Origin: Lota lota
Lineage: Eukaryota > Chordata > Actinopteri > Gadiformes > Lotidae
Assembly: GCA_026745465.1 (NCBI GenBank)
Contig: JACYXH010000473.1
Location: forward strand, 2,827,191 to 2,891,190
Length of the DNA stretch: 64,000 nucleotides
Direction of reading: 5' to 3'
Part shown: piece after piece, positions 15,250 through 27,714 of the stretch
Position numbering within the stretch: the stretch's first letter is position 1
How the letters are laid out: every line of letters begins with the position of its first letter
The notes under the pieces: model-generated
The model's input: the letters and a program-made list of their open reading frames with translations, nothing else
What the model was told of the DNA's origin: nothing
Database searches by the model: none
Program-made: the position numbers and the translations under genes

Positions 15250-15597
15250 TTTCTTCGTGTTTTTTTTTGTTGCTTAAGAAGCCAAGGCATTTCGCACCAA
15301 GAAGTAAACATAAAAGGTCATTTTATAAATCTCAGAGGTAGTTCCCTGACAACGTACTCGCTGTGGAGGTTACTGACAGGTGGACACATAAGACAGAAGA
15401 ACAGGAAAACAGAACAAAGGCTGGCCGGCCGTGTATGGAGCAGCCTCTGAGGTTTGAGACAGTGCAGCGGAGGACGAACAATAACAACTAAGGGAGAAAG
15501 CTATGAGACCACGTTTTCGGTGCGTGGTGGCGGCGGCGGCTTTGTTAGTTAGGTCCGTTTAGTTTTGAGTTGTTGTGCAATCCTCACGGTGGGTCTC

Positions 15598-18500
15598 TCA
15601 GACGTAGAGGATGACATTACTGCCAGCGGTACAGTGAAGGCCTTCGGTGGAGGGGTTCAGCGCCCGGCAGGGAGCCTGGTTCTGTGAGGCGGACGACACG
15701 GGACGGCAGCTCTTGGGGTGAGGGGAGTCGCAGTCGTCCGACGTCAACTCGGCGATGTCCTCCGACTGCGTGTCGGACATCTCCAGGTCGCTGCGGAAGC
15801 TCTCGGGCTGCGCCAGGGTAACATCCCGGGGGCCCTCCCCCAGTGAGACGTCCCGGGGTCCCTCCCCGAGTGACACGTCCCTCGAACCCTCCCCTACTGA
15901 GATGTCCCAGGGCCCCTCCCCCAGTGTGAGGTCCCGGGGCCCCTCCCCCAGCATGATGTCCCGTGGCCCTTCTCCCAGTGAGAAGTCAAGGGGCCCCTCC
16001 CCTGGCATGACGTCCTGGGGCCCCTCCCCAAACGAGATGTCCTGTGACCCCTCCCTGAGCGACGCCCCCAATAGAGACAGCCTGAGTGCTGAGTCAGACA
16101 AGGCCCCACCTCTTCTGGAGCTGCAGTCCTGAGGCTCCTCCCCTCCTGAGCACGTTGCCATGGCATCGGAGCCAAGGGGTGGGGTCAGGTCTTCCTCACT
16201 GGTCAGGCAGAGATGGCTGGGTTTGGTCTCAATGTCCACCTGGATCTCCAGGTTGGTACATTCCCTGTTGCAGGAAGGATATCATATAGAGATTATCTTT
16301 ATTTATTTAAATAGGTTATAGGTTTGATATATACAGTGCAGGATAGTGTGTGGCTAGAATGTTTGTCCCAACCAGCCGAAAATGTCGGGGTTTATGTAGT
16401 CTCACAAATCAGACTTCAGATAAGTAACCTAAAGTCTGATAGCAGACAATCTCAAATCTGGTTTCAGTTTTTCCACTTCATATTTGTTTCGACCAATCAT
16501 GTTGCTGGAGGCAGAGATCTGTAACCGTGTAATTGGTTAATGTTGAGTTGATATTAAATCAACTCATGATGACCGGAGAGGGGAACAAATACATTGTGGA
16601 AAGTAACAACAGATAAAAGATAAAAAACAAAGAACAAAAAAAGACAAAAAGCTGACAGAAGGCCAGATGCTGAAGAAATAGAATCAAACTTAAATAAGAG
16701 ACAGTAGGATGATGGGCCGCCATGCACCCTCCCGGCTCACCTGTCAGGTAAGGTGTAGGAGGAGACGATGGAGCCGGCCATGCCCCTGGTGCTCGCACAG
16801 TCGCTGCCGGCCCCCAGGCTGCCTGTCTCCCTCTGGGTGCTCTCCTTAGCCAGCTCCTCCCCCTGCACCTCCAGCCTGGAGAGGAGACACGCCAGCACAG
16901 TCAAGTCTACGCACCCTTGTCTACATGTCCTGCAAAGCCTGTTGAGACGTTAACTGTAACCTCAGAGTAGGATAGGAAAACATTTCAAGGAGCTGTCCAA
17001 CGTCATCAATGAGTCAATGATGAACTTCTCATGCGTTTATAGTTACAGTACTTCACATAAATGCATTTTCATTTGTGATGTTCTGTAATCTGTATTGACA
17101 TTAGTAATGCATCAATGGATTAGAAGGATGTTTTGAAAGAGCCATAACCTATTGTAGAGTGATTAAGGTGGTACTAAGGGCGATGGAATGTGCATCATGG
17201 AAATGTAATGTGTTTCTAATGGTTCGTATGTCCTGCTTACAGGACACGTGACAAACAGCGAGCAGGGCAATTACACTTAGCAGATTTGTTATCATTTACC
17301 AGTTATGCTTACAATTAGCAGGGATACTATCAAATAGCAGGTATGCTAACTATGAGCAGCGATATCCTTTAGCAGGTATGCTTACAATGAGCAGGGATGC
17401 TACCAGTTAGCAGGTATGCTCATACTGAGGAGGGATGCTAGCAATTAGCCGGGATGCTATCAGTTAGCAGGTATGCTAACAATCAGCAGGGATGCTAACA
17501 ATTAGCAGGGATGCTTTCACTTACTCACTCACTCACTCACTCTTACCTGCTGTACTTGCCGGTGCGGGTCCCCAGAGAGCCCCCTGCCAGGGTGTTGAAG
17601 TGTGGGGCGTCCCCCAGGGTTCCTGGGGCAACAGACAGCCCCTCACTGGGAGAGGTGGTGCTGAGGCCGCTGGCGGCACCGTCCAGGCTGCTCTCCCCGA
17701 GGCTGGGAGACTTGAGGGCGCGCCAGGCGTCAGCCACTAGGGAGCGAGAGAGAGAGGTTGTCTTACAGCAGGAGTGGGACGACCACTTGGAAGCACACAA
17801 CCGACAGTCTATTCCAATATGAGATAATCTTCTAAAGAGTTTTGGATTTTAAATAAATAATAATAAAATAAGGGAAAAATATAGTACAGATCCAGAGAGT
17901 CACCAAGAAATAATGAGATTCGAGAAAATGTGTTTGAATTTAAAAAGATTGAATCATTTTGACTTAAACGACTGGTCCAATGCTCCAGCATGAGACTCAT
18001 TCATAAGATAACTTTAAAACGTTGCATTACAAAGAAACTCAATGCACACCTTGTGATCATGTTATTCTGTGGTTTGGCCTCTCACAATACCCTACTAGGA
18101 CCCTATTGGACCCTATATGAGAACTGTCGACGCACTTTTAAATCATCGACAAAAACTCTTAAATCACCCAATCGCCAAAATACACTGAGGAAGGCCACTG
18201 AAACCACCAGCTACCTGTGATTGGTCCATCGTCCTCATCAAAGTCGATCCGAACGCCACGGCCCTTCTCTCGGCTGACGCCACAACCGCCGCCGCGACAC
18301 AGCGAGATGGGCACCACTCCGTAGACGTACGCCAGCATGATGGGCACTCCGATGCCTGCTCCCGATGCCCAGAGGAGGAAGGATAACACAGCTAAATAAG
18401 ACTGCACTGTACGAGACCCATGAATTGTGCTTGTCTAATCACCAGGGGGAGCTTGGAACACTTTACATCTTTATGCCAAACGCTCACCTCCTTTTCAAAA

Positions 18501-20781
18501 CTGTATGTACACAGTAAATCTTTATTAAATATAATCAAATCAACATTTATCCCCCAAACCTCAATCTATTAATCTAATAATAATTAAAATCTTAAATATG
18601 GATATGAATATTACATAAGAAATAAAATCACAATATATTATAATATTAATATTAAATATGAATCAAATATTTTAAACATTATCCATTCTTTTCCATTAAT
18701 TGACTAAGAAGCAAATAAAAAATATTTTAGCGGATGAAGAGAATGTGGACAGAGAAACCATTTTTAGCTGAATGTGTAACGAACCGACGCTGACGGCTGC
18801 CACGACAGGAGCGGTGATGATTGACAGGGCCACACCCCCTGTGATGGCCAAGTTCCGTCTGTGGCGAGACGCCTTCCTCAGCTCGTAGTGGGCGTGGATC
18901 TGGGACAACAGAGGCGGGAGGTGGAGTTATTTTTAACCTCACAAATAATTTGCATAGAATGTTGAATTGAAGACATAGGTATCTATTGATCTGAAACAGA
19001 TACCCATCAGCATTCTAGCCATCTGTCTGCTGCTGTTAACACCCAAATCTCCCCGCCTGGGGATCACTTAAGTATTATCTTATCATTCCTTCATCAGAGA
19101 AACCGGTCCTTTTTATTTCACTTGACTTGACTTCTCTTGAAGCAGAGGAAGAGTTTAGCACACAAACATGTACTAGTTGTTCCATTGTGTGTGAGAGCGG
19201 AGGTATCCTCTGATATATCCGAGGTAACACTCATCTTGCTCTTTGACTGCATTATTCGGCAGTTACCCAAATTCGCCACCAGAGGGCACACCAGTCATAT
19301 TCTGTATGCAGTCATTGGTTTAAAAACCTGCCAGAAATGCTTTTGAAACATAAATGCATCCAAAAAAGTAACGTGTGTATGTTGACATTTCTAAATACAT
19401 ACTATTTTTGTTCAATTATTTGGAGTACATAAGTTATGCAAATAACCCTCAAGATTAAAATGTTTTGGTATGCTCAGGAACTGAAAGTAAATGCCTTCAT
19501 TTCAGGGAAATTCCGAAACTGGTTTCAAAATGAGGGCAGGAATTCATACAAAACATATAAAAACCTAGAGGGAAATGGTTTCACAATATTGTGAAATGGT
19601 GTGTATGTGTGTGCGCGTGTTGAAGTTGTGAAAGAACTCATTGAAGAACTTATCCATGTCTAAGAACTTTCATGTATTGCTTCAAAGCTGTAGTTTCTCA
19701 TCTGTGGTTACTCATGATTTTTTTTTTTATCTATTCAAATAAATATACTCTCAGAATAATATAAAGAAAGACATTAATTCACTTTCTTTTCATAAAGATT
19801 GTGTGTCTCTCAGAGACACACACACACACACACCTTTTTTTCTTCATCCTCACTGTCTTTCTTCATAAGACAAAGTATAAAACCATACACTCAAACCATA
19901 CACAATGCTAATACTATAGATAGAGGAAAATCCCATGAAATGGCCCAAGTTAGTCCAATACATTAACAATCATGAAAAGATAGAGAGAATCCATGGAATG
20001 GCCCAAGTTAGTCCAATACATTAACAATCATGAAAAGATAGAGAGAATCCAAAGAATGGCCCAAGTTAGTCCAATACATTAACAATCATGAAAAAATAGA
20101 GAGAATCCAAAGAATGGCCCAAGTTAGTCCAATACATTAACAATCATGAAAAGATAGAGAGAATCCAAAGAATGGCCCAAGTTAGTCCAATACATTAACA
20201 ATCATGAAAAGATTGAGAGAATCCATGGAATGGCCCAAGTTGTATATTAAAATCGTCACATTAATTAAATGCTTCAGAGATGTGCAGGTGGAGGCGTGTG
20301 CCCACAGCGAGGGCGGTCAAGGCTCACCTTTCGGCCCACATAGACAGGGATGCCGATGACCATGGCGGGCACAGCGATGCCGGCGATCAGCGTGATGCCG
20401 ATGGGAGCGCCGATCAGCGTCCCCAGCTGCCACAGGATCTTCTTCTTCCTGCTCCATGGCTTCTTCCCCCAGAAGGTACAGCCGGACGGACTGGCAAACA
20501 CACACACAGCATGCACGCAAACACATACACACACACACACACAAGTGTTAAAGTTGTACTCTGAATAAGACTGAGACCAAGTGTGTGTGTGTGTGTGTGT
20601 GTGTGTTTGTGTGCATGCATTCGTGTGTGTTTGTGTTCCTGCATTCATATGTATGCGTGTGTGTATGTCTGCGTTTGTGTGTCTGTGTGTATACGATTGC
20701 ATGAATGGATGTGTGTGTGTGTCTGCATGTGTATGTTTTCTTGTGTGTATGTCTGCATTTGTGTGTATAACTTTGCAGGTT

Positions 20782-20812
<31 letters not shown>

Positions 20813-21054
20813 CTGTGTGTATACAACTGCCTGTGTGTGTGTGTGTGTGTGTGTGTGTTTGTGTGTGTGTGTTTACCTGAGGTAGTGCAGGTCGGAGATC
20901 TCCTTCATGCAGAGCCAGCAGAACTCAGAGCCGCAGACAGCGCAGGTCATGTGATTACAGCTGCCGTCATTCATCTTGATGATATAAGCACCGCAGCGTG
21001 GGCACGGCTTGATGTCATCGGCTGGGGACCGCAACACACAGTGGTCAGCTGGAG

Positions 21055-21128
<74 letters not shown>

Positions 21129-21955
21129 ACCTTGTTTAAAGTAAGGCTGTGTCTGATCACAACAGCTTGTGCCACAGACACACTTTAAAGCAGTCGTCAT
21201 GGAGACCAAAGAGGTCCTATGTCACTGTGTACACACAGCTTCTCTCTTAAGTCAAAACGAGTCTGACGTGTCTTGCCAAGGCAGATGGTGTGTGTGTGCA
21301 AGTGTCTGTACACAGAATGAGGGAATTGTTTTTGTTTGTGTTTGTGTCGTGACGATAGCGGAACCTCCTCCACTATCTGCCTTTTTCCATTTCTCAAAGA
21401 TAATGAGAACAAACTACACAGACACACACAGACACACACACACACTCTGTACATTTTGTCTTATGCATCAGGGACTTAGTGTTCTGCCTCATTTCGTCCA
21501 ACCAACCATTTCCTGGCTTTCATGATTCCATCTCAAGCGGGTCTCTATCTCTGAGCCTTGGCCGCTGTTAGAACTCTACTGTCTTTGCGCCTGCTATATG
21601 TCTACGTTTGGACCGCCCCCCAGTGGCGAGGAGAGACTGTTGGCCGTCGCACCGCGGGGCGCGATATAAATAACAGCTAGTGTTTAGTGGGATATGAGCA
21701 CAGCTGACTACTGTAGTGTAGATAAATGGGGGTCGATAGAAGGAGGTAGATGGAGCGCTACTCAGAGGTGTGAAATATATATTAGAAAACCATCTGCTTT
21801 GAGGAAAATCTGTTGGCGTGTGTGTTTGTAAGCGCACAGGCACATTCGTAACGTGTTAACATGCTAGAAAATACTTAAGTCAAATGGTAATTGTTCAATG
21901 ATTCTTTGGCGCGTGTGATCTCTTTGGATGTGCATAGGTGTGACTGTGTGTGGAC

Positions 21956-22012
<57 letters not shown>

Positions 22013-23032
22013 GGGGGGGGGGGTGGGGGGGGTGTCCAGGAAGGCACTCACTGGGTCCCTGCTCCTGCATGTAGCTGGGGGAGTGGTTGCTGTGTGTGTG
22101 CAGGGACTGCGCCCTCTGCTGGCGGGCGGAGTCACAGGTCTGGTTGGGGTGCCAGGCCTGCTTACAGTGGTAGCAGAACTCTGCTCCACAGCCCTCCCTG
22201 CGGCACACCAGCCTGGGACAGCTGGCACAACCCGATGCTATCACCGCAAAGCTGCACCGCGGAGAGGGAGAGGGAGAAAGAGAGGGAGAGGGATAGAAGT
22301 GATGAGGATAGTGGAGGTGAGATAAAGAGAAAGTGACCAGGATTAGGACATGGGGAAGGGAGGAGAGACAGAGAGAGACAGAGAGAGACAGAGAGAGACA
22401 GAGAGAGACAGAGAGAGACAAAGTTCAAAGTCACGATAGACAACTAAAACATTGTGCCTGTTAAGTTAGAAATTACTCATTTTCAAAACTTGAAAAAGAC
22501 ATGATCACACTTGGCAAGAGGAAGAGAATTTATGTGGAAATATAATTTCTAAGTAAGCAGAAGAGGAGTGAGATGAGTTAACAGCTAAATGTGTCTGGAT
22601 CTGTTCGATGAGGTCACCTTACCAGACCTCATGCCCTCACTTTGAACCTCCACGTTCTGAAGTGTGTGTATGTTTGTGTTGTGTTTGTGTGTGTATGAGA
22701 GAGAGAGTTGTGCAGTTTAACAGTCTCTCGCTCTGTCTTTCAAGATTCCAGGTTCAAGATTCAAAGTACTTGACTGGCATGGTAAAGGTAAATATACATT
22801 GCCAAAGCATGAAAAGTTATCTCTCTCAGACTCACTCACATACACACACATAATGATCTCTTTAATCAGGCATCTACTCCTGTCCCTGTGGCAACACCTC
22901 GACACCGCATCAATAGTATCCATAGCAACTGGAAGCTAAAGGAGGCAGCTTGGGGGAGCTCTGTTCACTGCTATTGGCTATCCTGCCTCATCAGTCAAAC
23001 TGGAGTGAATCTGATTTGCTGGACAAGGAGGT

Positions 23033-23095
<63 letters not shown>

Positions 23096-24003
23096 TGTGT
23101 GTGTTTACACACAGATCACCGCCTGAATGATTAAGTGGGATCAGCAACACTAGAAACAGGAAATAGAGGGATAATAGAGAGAATCCATTTAAACACAAAC
23201 CTATAGAGCTATATCTCTATCCATCTTAATCAGATACTCTATTGACTGTACTGTACTCATTAATATGCCGTCAGTAATCTTGCAGGCAACTGTCAACAAT
23301 GCGTTGCAAGGTCTGCCAGAAAAACAAGCAATTTCAACTGTCAACATATTGGTCTGAGCTGTGCAATAAAAGATGAATGCTAGGGCACCACACTAAGTTC
23401 ATTTACAGGTTCGATTTTGTATTGGGTTAGGGGTAGGACAACACAATGTTCCTGCTGTGAGTTTGACTTGGAAAATAATATGATATTGTGTCAGTCAGTA
23501 AAATGACAGCTTTCAAAGAGGGAGAGAGACAACCAGATAGTGTTGATCGACACCCGTCACGCAGACTTGATAAAGCCGATAAACTCTCTCTTTATATAGA
23601 AGCCTAGACTGTCACGATAAATTAGAGACTAGCAAGCGGTTAGCAGGCCTTTGGCTGACTGTGCCTCTCTCCCTCTCTCGCTCCCTTATGTACATCCAAG
23701 GTCAGCTCTCTCCCTCTCCCTCCCTACCTCTCTCGCTTTCCCTGCCTCTCTCTCTCTCTCCCTACCTCCTCCGACCCCTCTATCTCTCTCTCTCTCTGTG
23801 TTTGTGTACACATAAGCACACTCCCTCTCTCTCTTTCTCTCTCTGTTATGGAAAACAAGTCTCCCACTGAATAAGCAGTTGAACCTGCTGTTAATGTAAT
23901 TGGGCCAGTTAGAGTGAATCAGAGTTCTGGCGTAAGACCCTGGACAGTCCCCTGTAGATATCTAGGTCATCCACTGCCCACTACGCGGCTGCTGACTCTA
24001 GCA

Positions 24004-24035
<32 letters not shown>

Positions 24036-24160
24036 GCGCAGACACTTTTTTTCAAACAAAAACACTCTTGTCAATGACTTTTCCTACCCCATTGCCAGAA
24101 AAATAACCCCCAAAAACAGAGGATATTTATGATCATATTCATTCCTCTTCCTTTTGATAA

Positions 24161-24203
<43 letters not shown>

Positions 24204-25593
24204 TGGAGTGAGAGAGAATAAGAGCGAAAGAAAGAAAGGGATTGAGGTAGAAAATAACAGAGTACATCGACAGGAAAGGCGTCATCTGGCCCAGATTAGG
24301 CATGAAGGGGAGGACTGAGGAGGTGGGAGGAGATGCTAGAACTGAAACTCAGCATTCCTCTAGCCAGGGCCTAAATCTATCTTTTTTTCTCTATCATCAT
24401 AGAGGTATGGTAAAAAAAAAACCGAAACAATCGCCAAACTTTAAAACTAAAATCAACCAGTAACTGAATTTACCTGTTCCTGTCTAACAGGAACAGGAAG
24501 TGGTAGCAAGGGAAAAGCCCATTTGAAGTAGATTAACATGGCAAGGTTAAGTTTCCCCCTCGTCAGTTACTGAAGAAACATATTAAAGATCTCTGGCAAC
24601 GCAATCTGCCAAATAAACTTGCAAGTCATCACAGGGTGTGTGTGCGTCCCGTGGTAAAATGTGTGTGCCATTTCTAGCAGGTTTGGACCTGTGGAATATT
24701 CAATGAAATTCAGCTCTTGCTAATCATGAGGGTGTTCAAAAGAAAATAATGAGCAAAACTAAAACATTGAGATGTTCTTTCTTTGTTTAGCCTGATCTGT
24801 CAAAGGTTGTGATAACATTAGTTAAACAAATGGTCAATAAACCAGGTCATTTTCTGGTCTGACTCAAGAGTCAATTCGCTGGAAGGAAAATTGTTGAAAT
24901 GTTTTTGCTGTTGGACTTAGAACACAAATGAATCATACACAGATTTTGTAGCACCACTAATAATTAAACCTGAACGTTAGTTTGTAAAACAGAAGAATGA
25001 TCAAAACAATCAGGCACAGATAAAGCTGGGTATTATATTGATATGATGATATGTGACTAAATATGAAGTGGGTCATTTGGATTTGGCGATTGATCATGAA
25101 TGGCTGATTGGTTCCTGGTCCAAAAGGCCACTTCAGGTAAAAGTGATTTAGTTTCCTTAAAGGACCATCAAACCATCGTAACAATCTCTCATGGCTTCAC
25201 TAAAACGTTACCAATATAATTTCTCAAATGTACCCCCATGTACCAATTCTGCCAAAGAGCATTTAGCATGAGCGCACTCTCGCCACGAATGTAAACAATG
25301 GCGACATAGCACTTTGGCCTTTTGGAATCAATGTGCGTCGGTCAGTACGGAGCTTGCGGCTAACTTAATAGTGAATCATCATACAAGTACTTAAAAAAAA
25401 TTCTTATCACAAAGACCAAAGTGCTATATTGTTTACATTTGTGACGCATTTACGCTAAATGTAGAGTTGGCACATCAAGGGATTTTGACAAACCATATTG
25501 GAAACAGATGTTTTAGTGAAGCCAGGAGATACGGTTACGATGGTTTGATCGTCCCGGTATGGTCCTGTAAGATCTTGAAGAATTAACTGACAT

Positions 25594-25629
<36 letters not shown>

Positions 25630-26841
25630 AGGTCTCAACCTATTCGTCAGTGCACGTTTACCATCAACTGTTTCCGATAACAATTGTGAAAATACTTAAT
25701 AGTTAACACGCCATTCCCCCCCAAAATAAAAATATCTGATCACTAATATAACGTTCATTAAGATAACGATCACTAATACTGTATAACGATCATTAAGATA
25801 GCGATCATTAAGATAACGATCACTTATACTGCAAAACCATCATTAAGGTAACGATCACTAATACTGTATAATGATCATTAAGATAACGATCACTAATATA
25901 GCGATCATTAAGATAACGATCACTAATACTGTATAATGATGATTAAGATAACGATCACTAATATAGCGATCGTTAAGATAACGATCACTAATACTGTATA
26001 ATGATGATTAAGATAACAATCACTAATATAGCGATCGTTAAGATAAAGATCACTAACATAACGATCATTGATTTCGCATCTCTTACCCACAGTCTGGTGC
26101 CGGGCACCATCGGCAGTCGGGGTCGGAGGCGAGGCAGCGTCGGAGCAGGAACTCCTCGTACTTCTCCAGCAGCGCCGCGTCCTGCAGGATGTCGGCCACC
26201 TGCCGCGGCACCAAGCGCTCGGCGCACTCGGGGCAGCTGAGCTGCACGCGGCTCTCGGTGATCTCGATGCGCAGGTACTGGCGCAGGCAGCCCAGGCAGG
26301 AGCGGTGGCCGCAGCCGTGAAGCGCGGGCAGCTGCTGGGCCGGCTGGCGCACCAGGCACAGGGGGCACTCCAGCAGCTCCGTCTCCTCGGTGTCGGGGTC
26401 TCCTCCGCCAGCCAGGGAGGCCAGGCTGGAGGAGAGGGCCTGTGACGGGGTTGGGCTGCTGGGGTCAGCGGTGGCGGAGGTGAGCGGTTTGTAGGGGGAG
26501 GCCGCAACGGTGGCGGTGGTGTTGGTGGAGCTGGTGATGGTGGTGGTGTTTGTGGGCGGGGCTGACGCCGGAACCATGGCGGGGGCGGGGTTGTGTTGGA
26601 GGGCAGAGGGCATGTGGGGAATGGGCGGGAGGAGCTGTTGCAGCTGTTGGTGGTGGTGGTGGAGCTGCTGGACTATACTGGGGCTGGGCGCTCCGGATTT
26701 GGTGCGTCTGGAGCTGCGCTTGCTGTGGAAGAGGCTGTGGAAGGAGATGCGTCCCGGTCGCTTGCCCGACGCACGGCACTTTGGGTTTGGGGCGGCGCTC
26801 ACAGAGCCGTGGGGGGACTCCAAGTCCTTCTCCGATCCCAT
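15598..26841 (-). CDS. rnf19b: E3 ubiquitin-protein ligase RNF19B-like (RBR family)
   Basis: This is a membrane-anchored RING-between-RING ubiquitin ligase, related to mammalian RNF19B/NKLAM. Nine coding exons: 26087-26841, 22052-22251, 20877-21021, 20328-20490, 18785-18899, 18215-18355, 17547-17736, 16741-16875, 15598-16264. The total is 2511 bases, or 836 aa plus stop, and all phases agree. The start MGSEKD matches the family. Residues 1-150 are low-complexity, with a His/Gln run. RING1 starts at CPLC (about 159) and is followed by an IBR (AVIASGC to HPNQTC). RING2 (about 325-355) keeps the catalytic-type cysteine C340 in GSCNHM. Two hydrophobic stretches follow (about 387-417 and 436-475). 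The tail is about 100 residues longer than human RNF19B, mostly through a nine-unit repeat at 685-765. The exon 5 donor (G|GTTCGT) and exon 3 donor (AG|GTAAAC) are weak. I prefer rnf19b to rnf19a from the MGSEKD start and the [11 protein letters not shown] tail. Confidence 0.93.
15814..16056 (-). repeat. 27-bp coding minisatellite in rnf19b exon 9 (9 units)
   Basis: Nine exact-length 27-bp units keep frame and encode a degenerate 9-residue motif, consensus GEGPRDVSL (residues 685-765). Variants include REGSQDISF at the N-terminal end and GEGPWDISV in the middle. The array runs directly into [11 protein letters not shown]. Single-base differences between units, with no frame-breaking indel, suggest expansion under coding constraint. 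Confidence 0.93.
17278..17515. repeat. ~18-bp tandem repeat in rnf19b intron 7
   Basis: About a dozen diverged units of the form TTAGCAGG(G/T)ATGCTAAC, alternating GGGATGCT and GGTATGCT types. The array ends next to an ACTC run, about 30 bases from the exon 7 donor. Confidence 0.85.
19930..20250. repeat. 58-bp minisatellite in rnf19b intron 4
   Basis: The anchor TGGCCCAAGT recurs at 19941, 19999, 20057, 20115, 20173 and 20231, exactly 58 bases apart. The units are nearly identical; the main variants are ccatgg versus ccaaag and one agat/aaat change. It lies about 80 bases from the exon 4 donor. Confidence 0.95.
20491..20876 (-). other. rnf19b intron 3: AC-rich 5' end, GT-rich 3' end
   Basis: In sense the intron opens GTAAACACACACACAC and stays AC-rich for about 50 bases. 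Over its last 60 bases it is GT-rich, ending GTGTGTTTGCCAG. The two ends are complementary and could pair. The donor lacks the usual G at +5 (GTAAAC), and there is no classical polypyrimidine tract before the acceptor. Confidence 0.75.
21060..21124. repeat. (TG)n microsatellite in rnf19b intron 2
   Basis: About 32 TG units, some 40 bases from the exon 3 acceptor. In rnf19b sense it reads AC, so it does not complement the CA array at the other end of this intron. Confidence 0.95.
21959..22033. repeat. (TG)n plus G-run next to the rnf19b exon 2 donor
   Basis: About 19 TG units followed by an interrupted run of about 35 G. In rnf19b sense this puts a long C-run and then (CA)n about 20 bases inside intron 2, just past the GTGAGT donor at 22051. 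Confidence 0.95.
23037..23104. repeat. (TG)n microsatellite in rnf19b intron 1
   Basis: About 33 TG units with one interruption near the right end. Confidence 0.95.
25735..26075. repeat. GATC-rich tandem repeat beside rnf19b exon 1
   Basis: Alternating units of about 30 and 35 bp, built from AAGATAACGATCACTAATA plus either CTGTATAATGATGATT or TAGCGATCGTT. Many units contain GATC, and some CGATCG, so local inverted pairing is likely. The array starts about 10 bases inside intron 1. A (GAAA)n run lies just to its left at 25591-25630. Confidence 0.9.
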
Positions 26842-27646
26842 CCTTTTACGTCTGCGCTACTTCCTGTTATGTTGGCTACACGCCTGCGCTGGAAGCTACG
26901 GGGTTACGCTTTTGACCAAACACACACACACACACTCTCTCTCTCTCTCTCTCTCTCTCACCCACACACACAGGCAAGGATTCGTCCTCTCATGAAAGCA
27001 GAACTGGAATGCAAATGCAGATATGACGTCTTCGAGCTACTGGGAATTTACGACGTCAGTCTTCCTGTCACATCAAAGGGAACCCAACGCAGAGCAATGG
27101 CAGGAAAAAAGGATCTCGTGGAGAAATTCAGCTTCAACCTAAAGAGGGTAACTCTTAAGGTTTAGGTAACATAAAAAATAAGTTGTATCACTGGGTTTAT
27201 AGTGTTACAAAGTAACAAAGTACAAACTGTTGTCCAGTAGGTTTAGAAAGACACCAACATCATGTGTTGGGAGTAAATCTCTGTCCAGAGATGGTAGAAA
27301 AATGGTAAGATCCACGGAGGGAAACGTTGCAGAGTTCTGTCAGATAATCATAATTCCACAGTTTCCTCTCAACTCAGAATTCCCCTTCAATCGTCTGTGT
27401 CTTTCCTTCTCCCTCTGTTTCTGTCCTGTGTGTTAGGAAGAGAGAGAACAGGAAGTTAACACAAAGAGTATGCTCAGTGAGACCTGCCTCCCTCCCTCGC
27501 TCCTCCCTTACCCTCACCTCCTCTCCCCTCCCTCCCTCCTTCACTAAATACACTCTTGTTTGCACCGCTTCTTTCACATTTCTCCATTAACTCTAAGAAA
27601 TGGTACATATAATCTGGCAGGAGTAACAGACTAACACAAGCTCACT

Positions 27647-27650
<4 letters not shown>

Positions 27651-27712
<62 letters not shown>
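27651..27712. repeat. (CA)n microsatellite
   Basis: About 31 uninterrupted CA units. Confidence 0.97.

Positions 27713-27714
<2 letters not shown>

Noticed and set aside
15755-16132. Plus-strand ORF with regular RGPSPS repeats
   Set aside because: It is the antisense of the rnf19b 27-bp minisatellite; the sense exon is fixed by homology and phase.
19930-20250. Evenly spaced 58-bp repeats as a CRISPR-like array
   Set aside because: The whole 58-base unit is repeated with no variable spacers, and the host is a vertebrate; it is a minisatellite.
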